Shown piece by piece: positions 9,743-18,342 of a DNA stretch of 64,000 nt. The DNA lies in contig JAPHRD010000004.1 of NCBI GenBank assembly GCA_026196225.1, positions 1 through 64,000 on the forward strand, given 5' to 3'. Below the pieces are notes generated by a model that ran no database searches, was not told the origin of the DNA, and saw only the letters and a program-made list of their open reading frames with translations. The translations under genes were made by a program, and so were the position numbers. The stretch's first letter is position 1; every line of letters begins with the position of its first letter. The stretch comes from Motiliproteus sp. (GTDB lineage: Bacteria > Pseudomonadota > Gammaproteobacteria > Pseudomonadales > Balneatricaceae).

Positions 9743-9772
9743 AAGGGCCGCATTTTAGCGGCCTTAATTTTT
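9743..9772. terminator. Bidirectional intrinsic terminator between pilU and pyrC'
   Basis: GGCCGC and GCGGCC pair around the loop ATTTTA. On the plus strand the stem is followed by TTAATTTTT; on the minus strand it is followed by CTTTTTAT. It lies between the convergent stops of pilU (9719) and pyrC' (9793). Confidence 0.85.
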
Positions 9773-9792
9773 GTTAACTATTTCAAGAAATA

Positions 9793-11070
9793 TTATTGAA
9801 GTTCATGCACCAACTGCCCTGCAACCAGGGTATAGCGAACCTTTCCGGTGAGGGTCTGGTTATAGAAGGGGCTGTTATGGGACTGTGAAACACTGTTCGC
9901 TTCGTCAAAAACCCATTGAGCTTCGGGATCGAAAATGCAGATATCAGCCTCAGCACCGATCCCTAAATTACCCAGTTCTAGACCCAGTATTTTAGCCGGT
10001 TGAGTCGTGAGCTTTTCAACCATCTTCGGCAACGACAAGCAGCCAGCCTCCACCAGCTTTAATGCCAGTGGTAACAATGTTTGCAATCCAATCATGCCCG
10101 GCTCGGTAGCACCGAAAGGTGCTTCTTTCGCCGCCGCCTCCTGTGGCTGATGATCAGAACAGATTGCCTGCAGTACCGAGCCGCTCAATGCTGCTTGCAA
10201 ACCATCTCGATCAGCCGGAGTCCGCAGCGGCGGAATGAGGTGATAAGCGCTATCAAAGTTCTCCAGATTATCATCGCTAAGCAACAGGTACTGAATGGCC
10301 GTATCAGCGCTCACTTTAACGCCACGTTGTTGAGCCGCGTCGACCATTTGAAAGGCACGAGGGGTGGTCAACTGTGAGAAATGGATGCGAGCACCAGTCT
10401 GCTCGGCCAGTACCAGATAACGGGAAACATCAAGGGTTTCAGCAGCCTCGGGAATACCCGGTAAACCCAGTTTACTGGCCATTTTTCCATCATGGGCACA
10501 GCCACCTTTGCTCAATTCATAGTCTTGAGGCCTCACCATCATCAGCAGATCATAGGTCGCGGCATACTCCATGCAGCGCAACAGGGTCTGATTACTGTGA
10601 ATCGGTTTGCCGGCATTGGTTAAGGCGACGCAGCCCGCTTCCTTAAGAGAAACCATGTTGCTGAGCTGCTCGCCTTGCAGCTGTTTAGTAAGCGCTCCTA
10701 AAGGAAGCACCCGAGCGTTACCCGCCTCTTCAGCACGATCCTGTATCAACTGCGCAACCGCAGGTGTGTCCAGTACCGGAGCCGTGTTTGGTAAGCAGCA
10801 CAGGGTCGTAACACCGCCAGCCACCGCAGCCCTAGTCTCGGAACGGATAGTCCCCTTCTGGGTAAATCCCGGCTCTGACAAACTGACCTGCAGATCAATC
10901 AGACCCGGACAGACCACCAGGCCCGCTGCTTCAATAACACGGTCAGCCTCAAAGCCTTGCGGCGTGTTACCCAAGGCAACCACTTTGCCGTCTTCAACAA
11001 ATAGATCTCTCTGTTCATCCAACTGATTAGCTGGATCAATCAGTCGACCACCACGAATATGAATCTTCAT
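9793..11070 (-). CDS. pyrC': Inactive dihydroorotase homologue PyrC' (aspartate carbamoyltransferase partner)
   Basis: This 425-residue amidohydrolase has the length and blocks of a class I dihydroorotase (GLIDLQVSLSEPG, GGVTTLCCLPNT). The HxH metal ligands expected in the GLIDxHVHLREPG block are replaced by Gln and Ser, so zinc binding and catalysis should be lost. In Pseudomonas the equivalent PyrC' is a pseudo-enzyme that holds the aspartate carbamoyltransferase dodecamer together, while another gene supplies the activity. It sits 31 bases downstream of pyrB in the same operon, which fits that structural role. A true dihydroorotase must lie elsewhere. Confidence 0.9.
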   Translation of the reverse strand: MKIHIRGGRLIDPANQLDEQRDLFVEDGKVVALGNTPQGFEADRVIEAAGLVVCPGLIDLQVSLSEPGFTQKGTIRSETRAAVAGGVTTLCCLPNTAPVLDTPAVAQLIQDRAEEAGNARVLPLGALTKQLQGEQLSNMVSLKEAGCVALTNAGKPIHSNQTLLRCMEYAATYDLLMMVRPQDYELSKGGCAHDGKMASKLGLPGIPEAAETLDVSRYLVLAEQTGARIHFSQLTTPRAFQMVDAAQQRGVKVSADTAIQYLLLSDDNLENFDSAYHLIPPLRTPADRDGLQAALSGSVLQAICSDHQPQEAAAKEAPFGATEPGMIGLQTLLPLALKLVEAGCLSLPKMVEKLTTQPAKILGLELGNLGIGAEADICIFDPEAQWVFDEANSVSQSHNSPFYNQTLTGKVRYTLVAGQLVHELQ

Positions 11071-11101
11071 CGATATCGCTCTTATCTCGTCGTTTATCAG
11101 A

Positions 11102-12094
11102 TTACTGATTTGCTGAATCCTGTGTCGCCTGGCCGCTCATGGCCATCGACATCACCGCCATTCGCGTCGCCAAGCCGTAGTTGACCTGCTTTAGGATCAA
11201 CGATTGGGTCCCATCAGCCACCTCGGATTCGATTTCAACACCACGGTTGATCGGTCCAGGATGCATCACGATGGCATCAGGCTTAGCCACTTTTAAACGC
11301 TCACGTGTCAATCCGTAGAGTTTGTAGAATTCTCCCTGGCTGGGCAGAAAGGCGCTGGCCATGCGTTCCAGCTGCAATCGCAGCATAATCACCACATCGA
11401 CATCTTTGAGCCCCTCGCCAAGATCGTGATAAACCTCAGCACCCAGCTCTTCGATATAACGGGGTAACAGCGTTTTCGGCCCGATGACCCGAACTTCGTC
11501 AGCACCCAGCGTATTGAGCGCATAGATCTGGGAACGCGCCACCCGCGAATGAAGAATATCACCAACGATAGCCACTTTTAGTGGCTCAAAGCCACCTTTA
11601 TGGCGTCGAATTGTCAGCATATCCAGCATCGCCTGGGTGGGATGAGCATGGCGGCCATCGCCGGCATTGATAATCGCCACATTTGGCGTCACGTGCTGGG
11701 CGATAAAGTGAGGGGCACCGCTATCAGGGTGCCGAACCACAAACATATCACTGGCCATCGCTTCCAGATTACGCAAGGTATCTTTCAAGGTTTCCCCTTT
11801 CGAAGTGGCCGAGGTACTGATATCCAGGTTGAGGACATCAGCCGATAACCGCTTGGCCGCCAGCTCAAAGGTACTGCGGGTACGGGTACTGTTTTCAAAA
11901 AACAGGTTAACCACCGTTTTTCCTCGCAGCAACGGCACCTTTTTAACCGCCTGGGCTCCCATATCTGCAAAGGAATCGGCAGTATTTAGAATTTCTGTCA
12001 GCAACTCCCGACTTAATCCTTCAGTGGTGAGGAAATGCCGTAACCGGCCCTCCTCATTAAGTTGCAGTTTGAGCGCATCTGCATGCTGATTCAT
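11102..12094 (-). CDS. pyrB: Aspartate carbamoyltransferase catalytic subunit
   Basis: PyrB condenses carbamoyl phosphate and aspartate in pyrimidine synthesis. The carbamoyl-phosphate site [13 protein letters not shown], the [10 protein letters not shown] loop, [13 protein letters not shown] and [10 protein letters not shown] are all intact. At 330 residues it is the longer class A form, whose N-terminal extension goes with a PyrC-type partner rather than the regulatory PyrI. The gene lies 41 bases after pyrR and 31 before pyrC', so the three are probably one transcript. Confidence 0.96.
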   Translation of the reverse strand: MNQHADALKLQLNEEGRLRHFLTTEGLSRELLTEILNTADSFADMGAQAVKKVPLLRGKTVVNLFFENSTRTRSTFELAAKRLSADVLNLDISTSATSKGETLKDTLRNLEAMASDMFVVRHPDSGAPHFIAQHVTPNVAIINAGDGRHAHPTQAMLDMLTIRRHKGGFEPLKVAIVGDILHSRVARSQIYALNTLGADEVRVIGPKTLLPRYIEELGAEVYHDLGEGLKDVDVVIMLRLQLERMASAFLPSQGEFYKLYGLTRERLKVAKPDAIVMHPGPINRGVEIESEVADGTQSLILKQVNYGLATRMAVMSMAMSGQATQDSANQ

Positions 12095-12135
12095 CGATCT
12101 GTCATCCGGCTGATAGTATTCAAGTAGTTAAATTT

Positions 12136-12645
12136 TTAGTCCGATTTTTGCTGCAGTTCCAAACTCAACGGATCGGGACCCAGCAATTTGATCTGCTGTC
12201 CTTTTTCCAGACTCAAGGTCTGGCCAATGATATCAGGACGGATTGGCAACTCACGGGCATTTAGATCCAGCAGTGCCATCAACGTCACCGACGCCGGACG
12301 GCCGTAATCAAACAGTTCATTCAGCGCCGCACGAATAGTACGCCCCGTCATCACAACGTCATCCACCAGTATCAGGTGTTGATCCTCGGTCGACAGAGGT
12401 ACAGAAGAGGGTTTCACCTTGGGGTTCAAGCCCACACGGGTAAAATCGTCCCGGTAAAAACTGATATCCAACACGCCCATCGGTTTTTCCAATCCGAGGC
12501 GTTGATGCAGTCGTTCTGCCAACCAAACACCGCCAGTGTGAATTCCCACCATCATCGGCTGTTCAATCCCGTGCTCACTGAGGTATTGGCGAAGGCTTTG
12601 TTCCATATTATCCAACAACTCTTCAACGTTGATGTTCAGCGGCAT
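12136..12645 (-). CDS. pyrR: Pyrimidine operon regulator / uracil phosphoribosyltransferase PyrR
   Basis: This 169-residue type I phosphoribosyltransferase has the PRPP motif [14 protein letters not shown]. The ribosome site GAGGAG precedes its ATG. In Gram-positive bacteria PyrR attenuates pyr mRNA; in Pseudomonas the homologue affects pyr expression but the RNA mechanism is less clear. Position as the first pyr gene supports a role in the same operon. I saw no clear attenuator hairpin in the 86 bases before it. Confidence 0.92.
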   Translation of the reverse strand: MPLNINVEELLDNMEQSLRQYLSEHGIEQPMMVGIHTGGVWLAERLHQRLGLEKPMGVLDISFYRDDFTRVGLNPKVKPSSVPLSTEDQHLILVDDVVMTGRTIRAALNELFDYGRPASVTLMALLDLNARELPIRPDIIGQTLSLEKGQQIKLLGPDPLSLELQQKSD

Positions 12646-12731
12646 TAGTACTCCTCATGTGGGTGCGATTGTGAGTGCATTTCTATATGAATAGTCAATT
12701 GTTGCGACGATATACATGATGGCAAACGCCA

Positions 12732-13166
12732 TCACTCCAGCTTATCCTGACTATTGCGGTGAACCGGTTCACGGAACCAGCTCTCCAGTATCAATTGTGC
12801 TGCCAGCCCATCCATCGAATGGGTTTTAAAATCGGCTTGCCCACCTTTAGACAGATGAATCCCTTTGGCCTCATGACTGGTAAGGCGCTCATCCATCAGA
12901 TAACTGGTACGTTGAAAACGATCGTGCAAGCGATTTGCAAATTTCCGCGCCCGATAAGACATTTCACAGAGACTGCCATCCATGTTCAAAGGCAATCCGA
13001 CAACAAATGCCTCGGGCTGCCATTCATCGATGACCGCAGCCAACTTTTGCCAATCGGGAACCCCATCCTTGGCATTGATAGGAGCCAGAGCGGTGGCGGT
13101 TCCGGTAATGGATTGGCCCACGGCGATGCCGATACGTGAAGTACCAAAGTCAAAGGCTAAGATCAA
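12732..13166 (-). CDS. ruvX: Putative Holliday junction resolvase / pre-16S rRNA nuclease RuvX (YqgF)
   Basis: This 144-residue RNase H-fold protein opens with AFDFGTSRIGIAVG, the first catalytic Asp block, and has VVGLPLNMDGS and DERLTSHEA. YqgF family members process the 5' end of 16S rRNA and were proposed as resolvases. The only plausible start is a TTG at 13166; an in-frame TAA lies about nine codons upstream and no ATG intervenes. It follows algH (30-base gap) and precedes pyrR, as in Pseudomonas. Confidence 0.9.
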   Translation of the reverse strand: MILAFDFGTSRIGIAVGQSITGTATALAPINAKDGVPDWQKLAAVIDEWQPEAFVVGLPLNMDGSLCEMSYRARKFANRLHDRFQRTSYLMDERLTSHEAKGIHLSKGGQADFKTHSMDGLAAQLILESWFREPVHRNSQDKLE

Positions 13167-13196
13167 AAGCGAGCCTGCTAAAAGTAGAAGTTAGAA

Positions 13197-13760
13197 CTAC
13201 GCATGCCCTGGTTCTGAGGGCAACAAGTCCAGTTTAATTCCGAGCAGTGAAGCAGCAGCGTCGAGACGCTCGGATGCCTCGGTGGCGAATATTATATCCA
13301 AATCCGCCGGGCAACTTAACCAGGCATTGCGAGCAATTTCCTCTTCTAACTGTCCTTCACCCCAGCCGGCGTAGCCCAAAGCGATCAGATAGCGCTGTGG
13401 CCCGTGCCCCAAGGCGATAGATTCAAGAACATCTAAAGAGGTGGAGAGACAGATATCATTATCGACGGGTAACGTGGAAGACCAAGGACGCTGAGTTGGA
13501 CTGTGGAGAACAAATCCACGCTCGCCTTGTACCGGGCCACCACTGTAGACTGGCATCTCCGGATCCAACATATCTTCGGTATCCAGCTCCAGATGACCTA
13601 GAATATCTTTTACCGATAGATCCATCGGACGATTGATAACAATACCCATGGCGCCCTGCTCACTGTGATCACAAATGTAGGTCAAGGTATGATCAAAATT
13701 CTTATCGACCATGCTGGGCATGGAGAGCAGAAATTGGTTGCGCAGGTTGATGTCTGACAT
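13197..13760 (-). CDS. algH: YqgE/AlgH family protein
   Basis: This 187-residue protein has the YqgE/AlgH blocks FLLSMPSM, GAMGIVINRPMDL and YAGWGEGQLEEE. AlgH influences alginate production in Pseudomonas, but its biochemical activity is not established. The track starts at 13772; I chose the ATG at 13760 because GGAGGAA lies 5 bases before it. The gene leads the leftward operon algH-ruvX-pyrR-pyrB-pyrC' and is divergent from a response-regulator gene. Confidence 0.9.
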   Translation of the reverse strand: MSDINLRNQFLLSMPSMVDKNFDHTLTYICDHSEQGAMGIVINRPMDLSVKDILGHLELDTEDMLDPEMPVYSGGPVQGERGFVLHSPTQRPWSSTLPVDNDICLSTSLDVLESIALGHGPQRYLIALGYAGWGEGQLEEEIARNAWLSCPADLDIIFATEASERLDAAASLLGIKLDLLPSEPGHA

Positions 13761-13772
13761 TGATTCCTCCAT

Positions 13773-13844
13773 AGCCAGGGAGAACCAAGATTCAGGTAGT
13801 TACCATTCTCCGTTGCTACCTTAAGTATTCAACCGTCCCTGGCT
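13773..13844. promoter_or_regulatory. Nested inverted repeats between algH and the response regulator gene
   Basis: AGCCAGGGA (13773-13781) is the exact reverse complement of TCCCTGGCT (13836-13844). Inside it, AGGTAG and CTACCT form a second pair around a 16-base loop. The structure lies in the 206-bp divergent promoter region, at the algH side, and would fold in the algH leader RNA or act as an operator. No regulator is known for it. Confidence 0.35.
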
Positions 13845-13966
13845 TTACACAAGTCTTAATTGTATTTATCGATCTGAGTCAGTTTTCGTTCACCTACTCC
13901 GTTGTTAAACTGGCCAGCCAAAACATCGTCGGTTATGCTGTAAGTTCCCAGAGGACATCAGAAAAA

Positions 13967-14851
13967 ATGGCAAATCTGAAAATTTTAGTAGTAGACGATG
14001 CGGCCTTTATCAGAGACATGGTCCGCAAGACGTTACGCTCACGCTTTCCGGGGTTTTCCGTCGAAGAAGCAGTCAATGGTCGTAAGGCTCAGCAGCTATT
14101 GAGCAAAGATCAATACGACTTGGTACTCTGTGACTGGGAAATGCCGGAGATGTCCGGAATCGAACTGCTAGCCTGGTTCCGTCAGGAACGCAAAGCCGAA
14201 ACCCCTTTCGTAATGGTCACCAGTCGTGGCGATAAGGAAAATGTGGTCGAAGCGATTCAGGCAGGCGTCACCGACTATATCGGCAAACCCTTTTCACGGG
14301 ACAAACTGCTAGGGAAGGTGATCAAGGTTCTCAGCAAACACCATGATCTGAAATCCATGGAAGCCCCTTCCGCTGGTGTTCAAGGGGTGGCGGCTGGCTC
14401 TCTCGATGCCCTGGCAGCCAAACCAGCGGCAAAACCGGCCGCTAAACCTGCATCGCTACAATCTCCTTTGATTCAACCTAAACCCAAAGCGGCGCCTGCG
14501 GCGGCTCCGATTAAAGGCAAAGGTCCAGCCCATATACGCTTTGGCGACAATATCAATCAGTGCGTGATTAAAGCCCTTAGTCTCAAGCAATTCGTACTGA
14601 TCTGCCGTACTCAAGATGGCATCCCCGCCATTCTCGAAACTGTGGTAGTTGATCTACAGCAGAACAGTAGTGGTGGCGAAGTGGCCCGCATCAACGGCTA
14701 CGTCCATCAACTGCAGGCGGCCGAGCCCAACATGAATAGCAACATGGTGAATGTAACGATTAATATCGTCGATCAGGATCCAGACAAGCTGGCCTATCTT
14801 TCCAAGATGATCGCTAAAGGCACTAGCAGCGCCTATGTACCTGGGGCCTGA
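13967..14851 (+). CDS. CheY-type response regulator with unrecognised C-terminal domain
   Basis: Residues 1-125 are a complete receiver domain: Asp10/Asp11 acidic pocket, phospho-acceptor Asp56 in LCDWEMPEMSG, the MVTSRG threonine, and Lys107 in IGKPFS. A low-complexity Ala/Lys/Pro linker follows (AAKP repeated three times, about 140-185). Residues about 188-290 form a separate domain of mostly beta character (HIRFGDNINQC ... NMVNVTINIVDQDPD) that I do not recognise; its layout recalls PilZ, but no RxxxR or DxSxxG motif is present. It occupies the spot near tonB and gshB where Pseudomonas has pilG. A motility or pilus role is a guess from context. Confidence 0.8.
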   Translation: MANLKILVVDDAAFIRDMVRKTLRSRFPGFSVEEAVNGRKAQQLLSKDQYDLVLCDWEMPEMSGIELLAWFRQERKAETPFVMVTSRGDKENVVEAIQAGVTDYIGKPFSRDKLLGKVIKVLSKHHDLKSMEAPSAGVQGVAAGSLDALAAKPAAKPAAKPASLQSPLIQPKPKAAPAAAPIKGKGPAHIRFGDNINQCVIKALSLKQFVLICRTQDGIPAILETVVVDLQQNSSGGEVARINGYVHQLQAAEPNMNSNMVNVTINIVDQDPDKLAYLSKMIAKGTSSAYVPGA

Positions 14852-15430
14852 TTAGGCCTCAGCAACAGGATTATCCGGTTCAAGAGATTCACTGACCCGC
14901 TGACGAAATGCCTCTAAACCTTGTTGAACCAGGGTATAAGTGCGATCAATATTTTCCGCAATTTCCCCCTCCAGCACACCAAGCCCGTCAAGAATTTCAC
15001 GGGCTTCGGTAAACCCCTGGTCGATACCACCCCCAATCACCGACAGAAAACGATCAAGCTGCTCTGTGGCAGACAGTTCCGGGCGATGATCCTGATAACG
15101 GTCAAACATCGCGGTGGTCATGGAAACAATGCGCTCAGCCGTAGCTTCCGGTGACACATCCAGTCCTTGCTGCTGGCCACGTTCCAAGGCATTCTCCCCC
15201 ATGGTGGGAGCCAACTCCTCGTTGATAGCATCAATAGCTGCTTGATAGACCAGTGATAGCGGCTGATTACCTGCCGACAAGCTCACTGAACGGTTGGCTT
15301 CGAGAATAGCTAGATTCTGGCTTTGCTTAGAACCAGTAGCGCTGCTCTTGGCTGTATCTTGAGAAGGCACCGACTCTTTGGTCGGTGCCGAAGGCGCGGC
15401 ACTGCTGCCGCCAACAGCGGATACGGGCAT
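14852..15430 (-). CDS. DUF5610-like protein of unknown function
   Basis: This 192-residue protein has a disordered Ser/Ala/Thr-rich N-terminus (about 1-45) and an alpha-helical remainder with ERIVSMTTAMFDRYQ and GGGIDQGFTEAREIL, which resembles the DUF5610 family from memory. There is no signal peptide or transmembrane segment. GGGGGA precedes the ATG. Its stop codon abuts the stop of the convergent response regulator without a spare base. Function is unknown. Confidence 0.6.
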   Translation of the reverse strand: MPVSAVGGSSAAPSAPTKESVPSQDTAKSSATGSKQSQNLAILEANRSVSLSAGNQPLSLVYQAAIDAINEELAPTMGENALERGQQQGLDVSPEATAERIVSMTTAMFDRYQDHRPELSATEQLDRFLSVIGGGIDQGFTEAREILDGLGVLEGEIAENIDRTYTLVQQGLEAFRQRVSESLEPDNPVAEA

Positions 15431-15498
15431 CGATCTATCCCCCGTGATGAATTACAGGTACCTGTAAGTATGATCCAAATTTTGCAGCTATGCCGAAA

Positions 15499-16470
15499 TT
15501 AGCTATTAATTCCGATACGAGAACGCTCAAAGCGCCAGGTTCGGATGATCTCAACCAGATCGGCACGCTTACGAATTTCCGGAGGAAAAGCAGTAAAGGG
15601 AGCAGATAAATGAACAATACGCTTGGCAGCGTCGTCCAGCACGCTATGGCCGGAAGATTTCAGAATCTCAACCCGATTAATGCTGCCATCAGGTTCAATA
15701 ACCACCAGCAACCGCAAATAACCGTATAAACCACGACGATGAGCTTCTTCCGGATAGTTAAGATTGCCCACCCGTTCCACCTTACGGCGCCAGGCATCCA
15801 AGTATGCGGCGTCGTAGGATTCCCGAGTGGAGGCAGAATAGAGAGTCCGCACCCGAGGACGATTGGCCAGCTCCTGCTTCTGCAGATCCAACTTAGCTTC
15901 CAGGCTGGCGATCTCCAGACTCCGCGCTAAAAGCGAGGAAGACATTCCCGATGTGGGCTTGGTTTTGCTGGCTGTCTGTTTTTGCTCGGCTTTCGTCACC
16001 CGTTTTTTGGCTTTTTGGGTTTGGGTCACTAAGACCTTTTTCTGGATCTTGGTGGCAACGGTCTTTTTCGGTAATGGAGTGGGTTTCGGAGTAGGGGTTT
16101 CAACTTCTGGAACCGGTGCAGGTTCAGGCTTACTCACCGGAATAGGCAATGGCTGGCTCTGAGCGGCCAACTGTTTAGATTCATTGGTCTGGAAAAGAGC
16201 ACGCTCGGTGGTTGTAGGTCGTGCCTTCTTATCCGCTTCACCGCTACCAACTTGATTTTTCTGGGCGATAAAATCAGCTTTTTCCGGTGCTTTCTCACTT
16301 TCGAACTGAGCCAGGGTGACTTCCAGGGTATGGGCCAGGGCCGGCGCCTTTTCCTCAGTAAAACCGATCCCCAGTAACAATATCGCATGCACTGCAACGG
16401 CGACAAACAGGGTAAACCCCAGCCGATCGACCGGAGTTACCTTAGCGTCTGTCACCACCGCCGATGTCAT
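15499..16470 (-). CDS. TonB-family energy transducer (TonB3-like)
   Basis: This 323-residue protein has a short cytoplasmic start, one transmembrane helix (about 17-36, with the conserved His in AVHAILLL), a Pro/Lys-rich periplasmic spacer (about 95-160), and a C-terminal TonB domain with YPEEAHRRGLYGYL and EIIRTWRFE. No exbB or exbD is adjacent. In Pseudomonas aeruginosa the TonB at the same place, upstream of gshB and near pil genes, is TonB3, which affects twitching motility; the same may hold here by synteny. Confidence 0.87.
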   Translation of the reverse strand: MTSAVVTDAKVTPVDRLGFTLFVAVAVHAILLLGIGFTEEKAPALAHTLEVTLAQFESEKAPEKADFIAQKNQVGSGEADKKARPTTTERALFQTNESKQLAAQSQPLPIPVSKPEPAPVPEVETPTPKPTPLPKKTVATKIQKKVLVTQTQKAKKRVTKAEQKQTASKTKPTSGMSSSLLARSLEIASLEAKLDLQKQELANRPRVRTLYSASTRESYDAAYLDAWRRKVERVGNLNYPEEAHRRGLYGYLRLLVVIEPDGSINRVEILKSSGHSVLDDAAKRIVHLSAPFTAFPPEIRKRADLVEIIRTWRFERSRIGINS

Positions 16471-16499
16471 TCTGTGCGCTTTCCCGATCTAGCCTTAGG

Positions 16500-17447
16500 T
16501 TAACGACAACGTTGTTCAATCACATCCATCAGTTGACCCGCTATATCCAGGTCGAACTGATCGTTTAGCTCGCGAATACAGGTAGGACTGGTGACGTTGA
16601 TCTCGGTGAGGTAATCGCCAATCACATCCAAACCCACAAACAATAAGCCTTTTTCTTTTAGAGTAGGCGCTACTTGCTCACAGATCCAACGATCCCTATC
16701 CGAAAGAGGTCGTCCTTCGCCCCGTCCTCCTGCTGCCAGATTACCACGGGTTTCACCCCCAGTGGGAATTCTTGCCAGACAGTAATCCACCGGTTCGCCA
16801 TCAATCATCAAAATCCGCTTATCGCCGTCCTTAATCTCAGGAATAAAACGCTGGGCCATAATCTGCTGGCCACCGTGATCGGTCAGTGTTTCCAAAATCA
16901 CATTGAGATTAGGATCACCGGCTTTAACCCGAAAAATAGAACTACCACCCATACCGTCCAGGGGCTTAAATATTACATCCTGATGCTCTTGGTGGAACGC
17001 CTTCAGCAGTTCAGGGCTGCGGCTGACCAGTACCGGCGGGCAGCACTGGGGGAACTGGGTGGCAAATAGCTTTTCATTACAATCCCGAAGGCTCTGGGTG
17101 CGGTTAACAATTAACGTTCCCTCGGTCTCAGCCTGCTCCAGCAGGTAGGTAGAATAGATAAACTCATTATCAAAAGGCGGATCCTTACGCATCAGCACCA
17201 CATCCAGCTCCGCTAGCAGGCGGTTATTGTAGTCTCCGCGCTGGAACCAGTTGTTCGGGTCCCGGGCCACCGTCAGCGGCGCCATCCGCCCCATTGCCTT
17301 ACCATCCCTTAAATAAAGATCGGCCTGCTCCATATAAAACAGTTCCCAGCCGCGGTCCTGAGCAGCCCATAACATCGCCAAGGAGCTGTCTTTTTTGTAG
17401 TTGATGGTTTCAATAGGGTCCATGACGACCCCGATTTTGAGACTCAT
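16500..17447 (-). CDS. gshB: Glutathione synthetase
   Basis: GshB joins gamma-glutamylcysteine and glycine in an ATP-grasp reaction. The 315-residue length, the N-terminal GVVMDPIETINYKKDSS block, the ATP-grasp loop FKPLDGMGGSSIFR and the C-terminal LDVIGDYLTEINVTSPT metal-binding segment are all typical of the proteobacterial enzyme. It stands between tonB (29 bases downstream) and rsmE on the same strand. Confidence 0.96.
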   Translation of the reverse strand: MSLKIGVVMDPIETINYKKDSSLAMLWAAQDRGWELFYMEQADLYLRDGKAMGRMAPLTVARDPNNWFQRGDYNNRLLAELDVVLMRKDPPFDNEFIYSTYLLEQAETEGTLIVNRTQSLRDCNEKLFATQFPQCCPPVLVSRSPELLKAFHQEHQDVIFKPLDGMGGSSIFRVKAGDPNLNVILETLTDHGGQQIMAQRFIPEIKDGDKRILMIDGEPVDYCLARIPTGGETRGNLAAGGRGEGRPLSDRDRWICEQVAPTLKEKGLLFVGLDVIGDYLTEINVTSPTCIRELNDQFDLDIAGQLMDVIEQRCR

Positions 17448-17558
17448 AGGGATAGCATTCCTAATACAATTGGGAAAAATCAGCAGAAACTATACTACCA
17501 GATCGTTGACGATTAACAGCCAATCATCATCTAGGGTCAAGATGGTAGCGAAAATGGG

Positions 17559-18287
17559 TTAACGGTAGTCGCCCCAGAGATATTGCAAAAGTGTCAACGC
17601 AGCCACCGGAGCGGTTTCGGTGCGCAACACTCTCGGACCCAATGCGATGGGCAAAAAACCAGCCTGTTTAGCCAATTCCACCTCGTCATCACTGAGGCCG
17701 CCTTCGGGACCGATCAATAGGCTGACTGAGGCCGGCTGCTGAAAGCTCCCCAAGGCGTGTGGAGCTCTAGGATCGAGCACCAGCTTCAAATCGCTATCGG
17801 CATCATTCAGCCAGGATTGCAGTGCCTTGGGTGTGTGAATATCGGGGACTTGGCATCGCAAGCTCTGTTCGCTGGCGCTAACCGCCACCTGCTGCCAATG
17901 CTGTACCCGCTTGCTCTGTCGTTCAGCATTCAACTTTACTTCACAACGCTCACTGAAAATAGGCGTTAATTGGTTAACACCCAATTCTGTGGCTTTCTGC
18001 ACCGCATAATCCATCCTCTCACCCCGCGACAGGCACTGCCCCAGGTGAATATTGAGCGGAGAATCCACCACGACATCGGAAAAATCAGTAATGCGAGCGC
18101 ACACCTGTTTTTTTGAAACCTGGGTCAGTTCAGCGCTATATTCACCGCCCTGACCGTTAAACAGGATTATTTGGTATCCCGGTTTCATTCGCAGCGCACG
18201 GCCTAAATGTTGGGCAGCAAATTCCCCCAGAGCGATCTCGTCACCCAGTTTTAATGGTTGATCTTCAAACACGCGGGGGATTCGCAT
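17559..18287 (-). CDS. rsmE: 16S rRNA m3U1498 methyltransferase RsmE
   Basis: This 242-residue SPOUT methyltransferase has an N-terminal PUA-like domain and a C-terminal knot with LLIGPEGGLSDDEVELA and LGPRVLRTETAPVAAL, the SAM-binding trefoil loops. It methylates U1498 of 16S rRNA. It lies 55 bases downstream of metK, the gene that makes its methyl donor, and 111 bases upstream of gshB. Confidence 0.95.
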   Translation of the reverse strand: MRIPRVFEDQPLKLGDEIALGEFAAQHLGRALRMKPGYQIILFNGQGGEYSAELTQVSKKQVCARITDFSDVVVDSPLNIHLGQCLSRGERMDYAVQKATELGVNQLTPIFSERCEVKLNAERQSKRVQHWQQVAVSASEQSLRCQVPDIHTPKALQSWLNDADSDLKLVLDPRAPHALGSFQQPASVSLLIGPEGGLSDDEVELAKQAGFLPIALGPRVLRTETAPVAALTLLQYLWGDYR

Positions 18288-18342
18288 AGGACAGAAAAGC
18301 TCAGATTAGGAGCACCGCTACTGCAGCGCTCCGGATAGGCCG

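Noticed and set aside
14410-14460. AAKP repeats as a DNA repeat element
   Set aside because: They are in frame within the linker of the response regulator and are explained as a flexible protein linker.
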